The translations under genes and the position numbers were made by a program. Below the pieces are notes generated by a model. The model was not told where the DNA came from, made no database searches, and worked only from the letters and a program-made list of their open reading frames with translations. Shown here in pieces: positions 4,936 to 5,488 of a stretch of 5,488 nt of DNA (position 1 is the first letter of the stretch; each line of letters starts with the position of its first letter). The stretch is from Planctomycetota bacterium (GTDB taxonomy: Bacteria > Planctomycetota > B15-G4). The stretch covers positions 1-5,488 of the forward strand of contig QNBX01000240.1 of the NCBI GenBank assembly GCA_003644265.1, in the 5' to 3' direction.

Positions 4936-5488
4936 ATGAACGCCTCGATCCAGCCGCTCCAGTTCCTCCTCGGCTCCGTCGCAGGCAGGATGGGCCGCCG
5001 CCAGCAAGAGGTCATCGAGTACCTCGTGGAGGAGAACCGGGTCCTCAAGCAGCAACTTGGTGGACGCCGGCTGCGCCTCTCCGACGATCAACGACGACGC
5101 CTCCCAGCCAAGGGCAAGTTCATCGGTCGTCGCGCTCTGGACCGCTTTGCCACGATCGTCACGCCGGACACGATCATGCGCTGGCACCGCAAGCTGATCG
5201 CAGCGAAGTGGACCTATCAGGCGAGGCGCGTCGGGCGGCCGGGCCTGATGAAGACCATCAAGGCGCTCATCGTCCGCGTGACGATAGAGAACTCGATCTG
5301 GGGCTACTGCCGCATCCAGGGTGAGCTGAAGGGAGTGGGACATTGCGTCGCATCGAGCACGATCGCCAACGTGCTCAGGGAGAACGGCATCAAGCCGGCG
5401 CTCGACAGGGCCTCCTCGTGGCGGACCTTCCTCAAGGCCCACTGGGAACAGATCGCAGCGACGGACTTCTTCTCGGCCGAGGCCTGGA
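4936..5488 (+). CDS. DDE (rve/integrase-core) transposase, N-terminal part
   Basis: The 184 codons present begin at the ATG at 4936 and run to the window edge without a stop. Residues about 20-45 form a helical leucine-containing segment (QEVIEYLVEENRVLKQQL). A helix-turn-helix region follows, with IVTPDTIMRWHRKLIAAKW at 74-92 and GRPG near 100-103. IWGYCRIQGEL at 121-131 and SSTIANVLRENGIKPA at 140-155 make up a second HTH-like DNA-binding domain. SWRTFLKAHWEQIAATDFF at 161-179 starts the rve catalytic core, with Asp177 as the probable first residue of the DDE triad. The order and wording match IS3/IS481-like integrase-core proteins of GC-rich environmental bacteria. The remaining catalytic residues are outside the window, so activity cannot be judged. 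No strong Shine-Dalgarno precedes the start. Confidence 0.9.
   Translation, partial: MNASIQPLQFLLGSVAGRMGRRQQEVIEYLVEENRVLKQQLGGRRLRLSDDQRRRLPAKGKFIGRRALDRFATIVTPDTIMRWHRKLIAAKWTYQARRVGRPGLMKTIKALIVRVTIENSIWGYCRIQGELKGVGHCVASSTIANVLRENGIKPALDRASSWRTFLKAHWEQIAATDFFSAEAW

Larger units (their letters stand above)
4845..5488 (+). mobile_element. Insertion sequence, 5' part (runs off the right edge)
   Basis: The left boundary is placed where the AAA+ domain stops making sense (after 4843) and where TGCCACAGAGTTGATC begins. That sequence resembles the candidate terminal repeat at 101-116. The element has about 90 bp of non-coding end and then a DDE transposase. The right end and the target duplication lie outside the window, so the boundary cannot be confirmed here. 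Confidence 0.65.

Overview
This is a GC-rich bacterial window with long codon-biased reading frames, good Shine-Dalgarno sites at two genes, an exported sulfatase-fold protein and a DDE transposase. The style (alkaline-phosphatase-superfamily sulfatase, acidic DxDxDG secreted protein, large mosaic intergenic regions, high GC) suggests Planctomycetota or Myxococcota/Deltaproteobacteria. That assignment is an impression from gene content, not a demonstrated placement.

Layout. Positions 1-116 look like the outer end of an insertion sequence: a strong GC-rich hairpin, a subterminal repeat and a candidate terminal inverted repeat. It interrupts a minus-strand sulfatase-fold gene whose N-terminal ~345 residues lie at 117-1150. 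Positions 1151-1576 hold no convincing gene. They contain three copies of a 15-bp motif (GTTCGCTYTTCSGTG-like) and the first copy of a ~60-bp direct repeat. A minus-strand gene at 1577-2656 encodes an unrecognised membrane-anchored, mostly extracytoplasmic protein. Positions 2657-3079 are the divergent intergenic region. They carry the second copy of the ~60-bp repeat, exactly 1501 bp from the first, and a hairpin that overlaps the ribosome binding site of the next gene.

From 3080 to about 4843 on the plus strand, a single reading frame encodes an alpha/beta hydrolase with four predicted membrane segments, joined in frame to an AAA+ ATPase. The frame is broken only by one TGA at 3902-3904. 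The nucleophile Ser and the probable acid Asp lie before this stop, while the probable catalytic His, the last membrane segments and the ATPase lie after it. The ATPase is cut off before its C-terminal lid by a second insertion sequence, which begins near 4845. That element carries a transposase running off the window end, with a TACAAT box spaced as for a leaderless transcript.

The two outer genes are each truncated at the 3' end by IS ends that resemble one another, so the 4.7-kb core is an IS-bracketed, partly decayed accessory island. The most interesting content is the membrane hydrolase/AAA+ fusion. Its function is unknown, and a membrane-acting effector controlled by an ATPase is only one possible reading.
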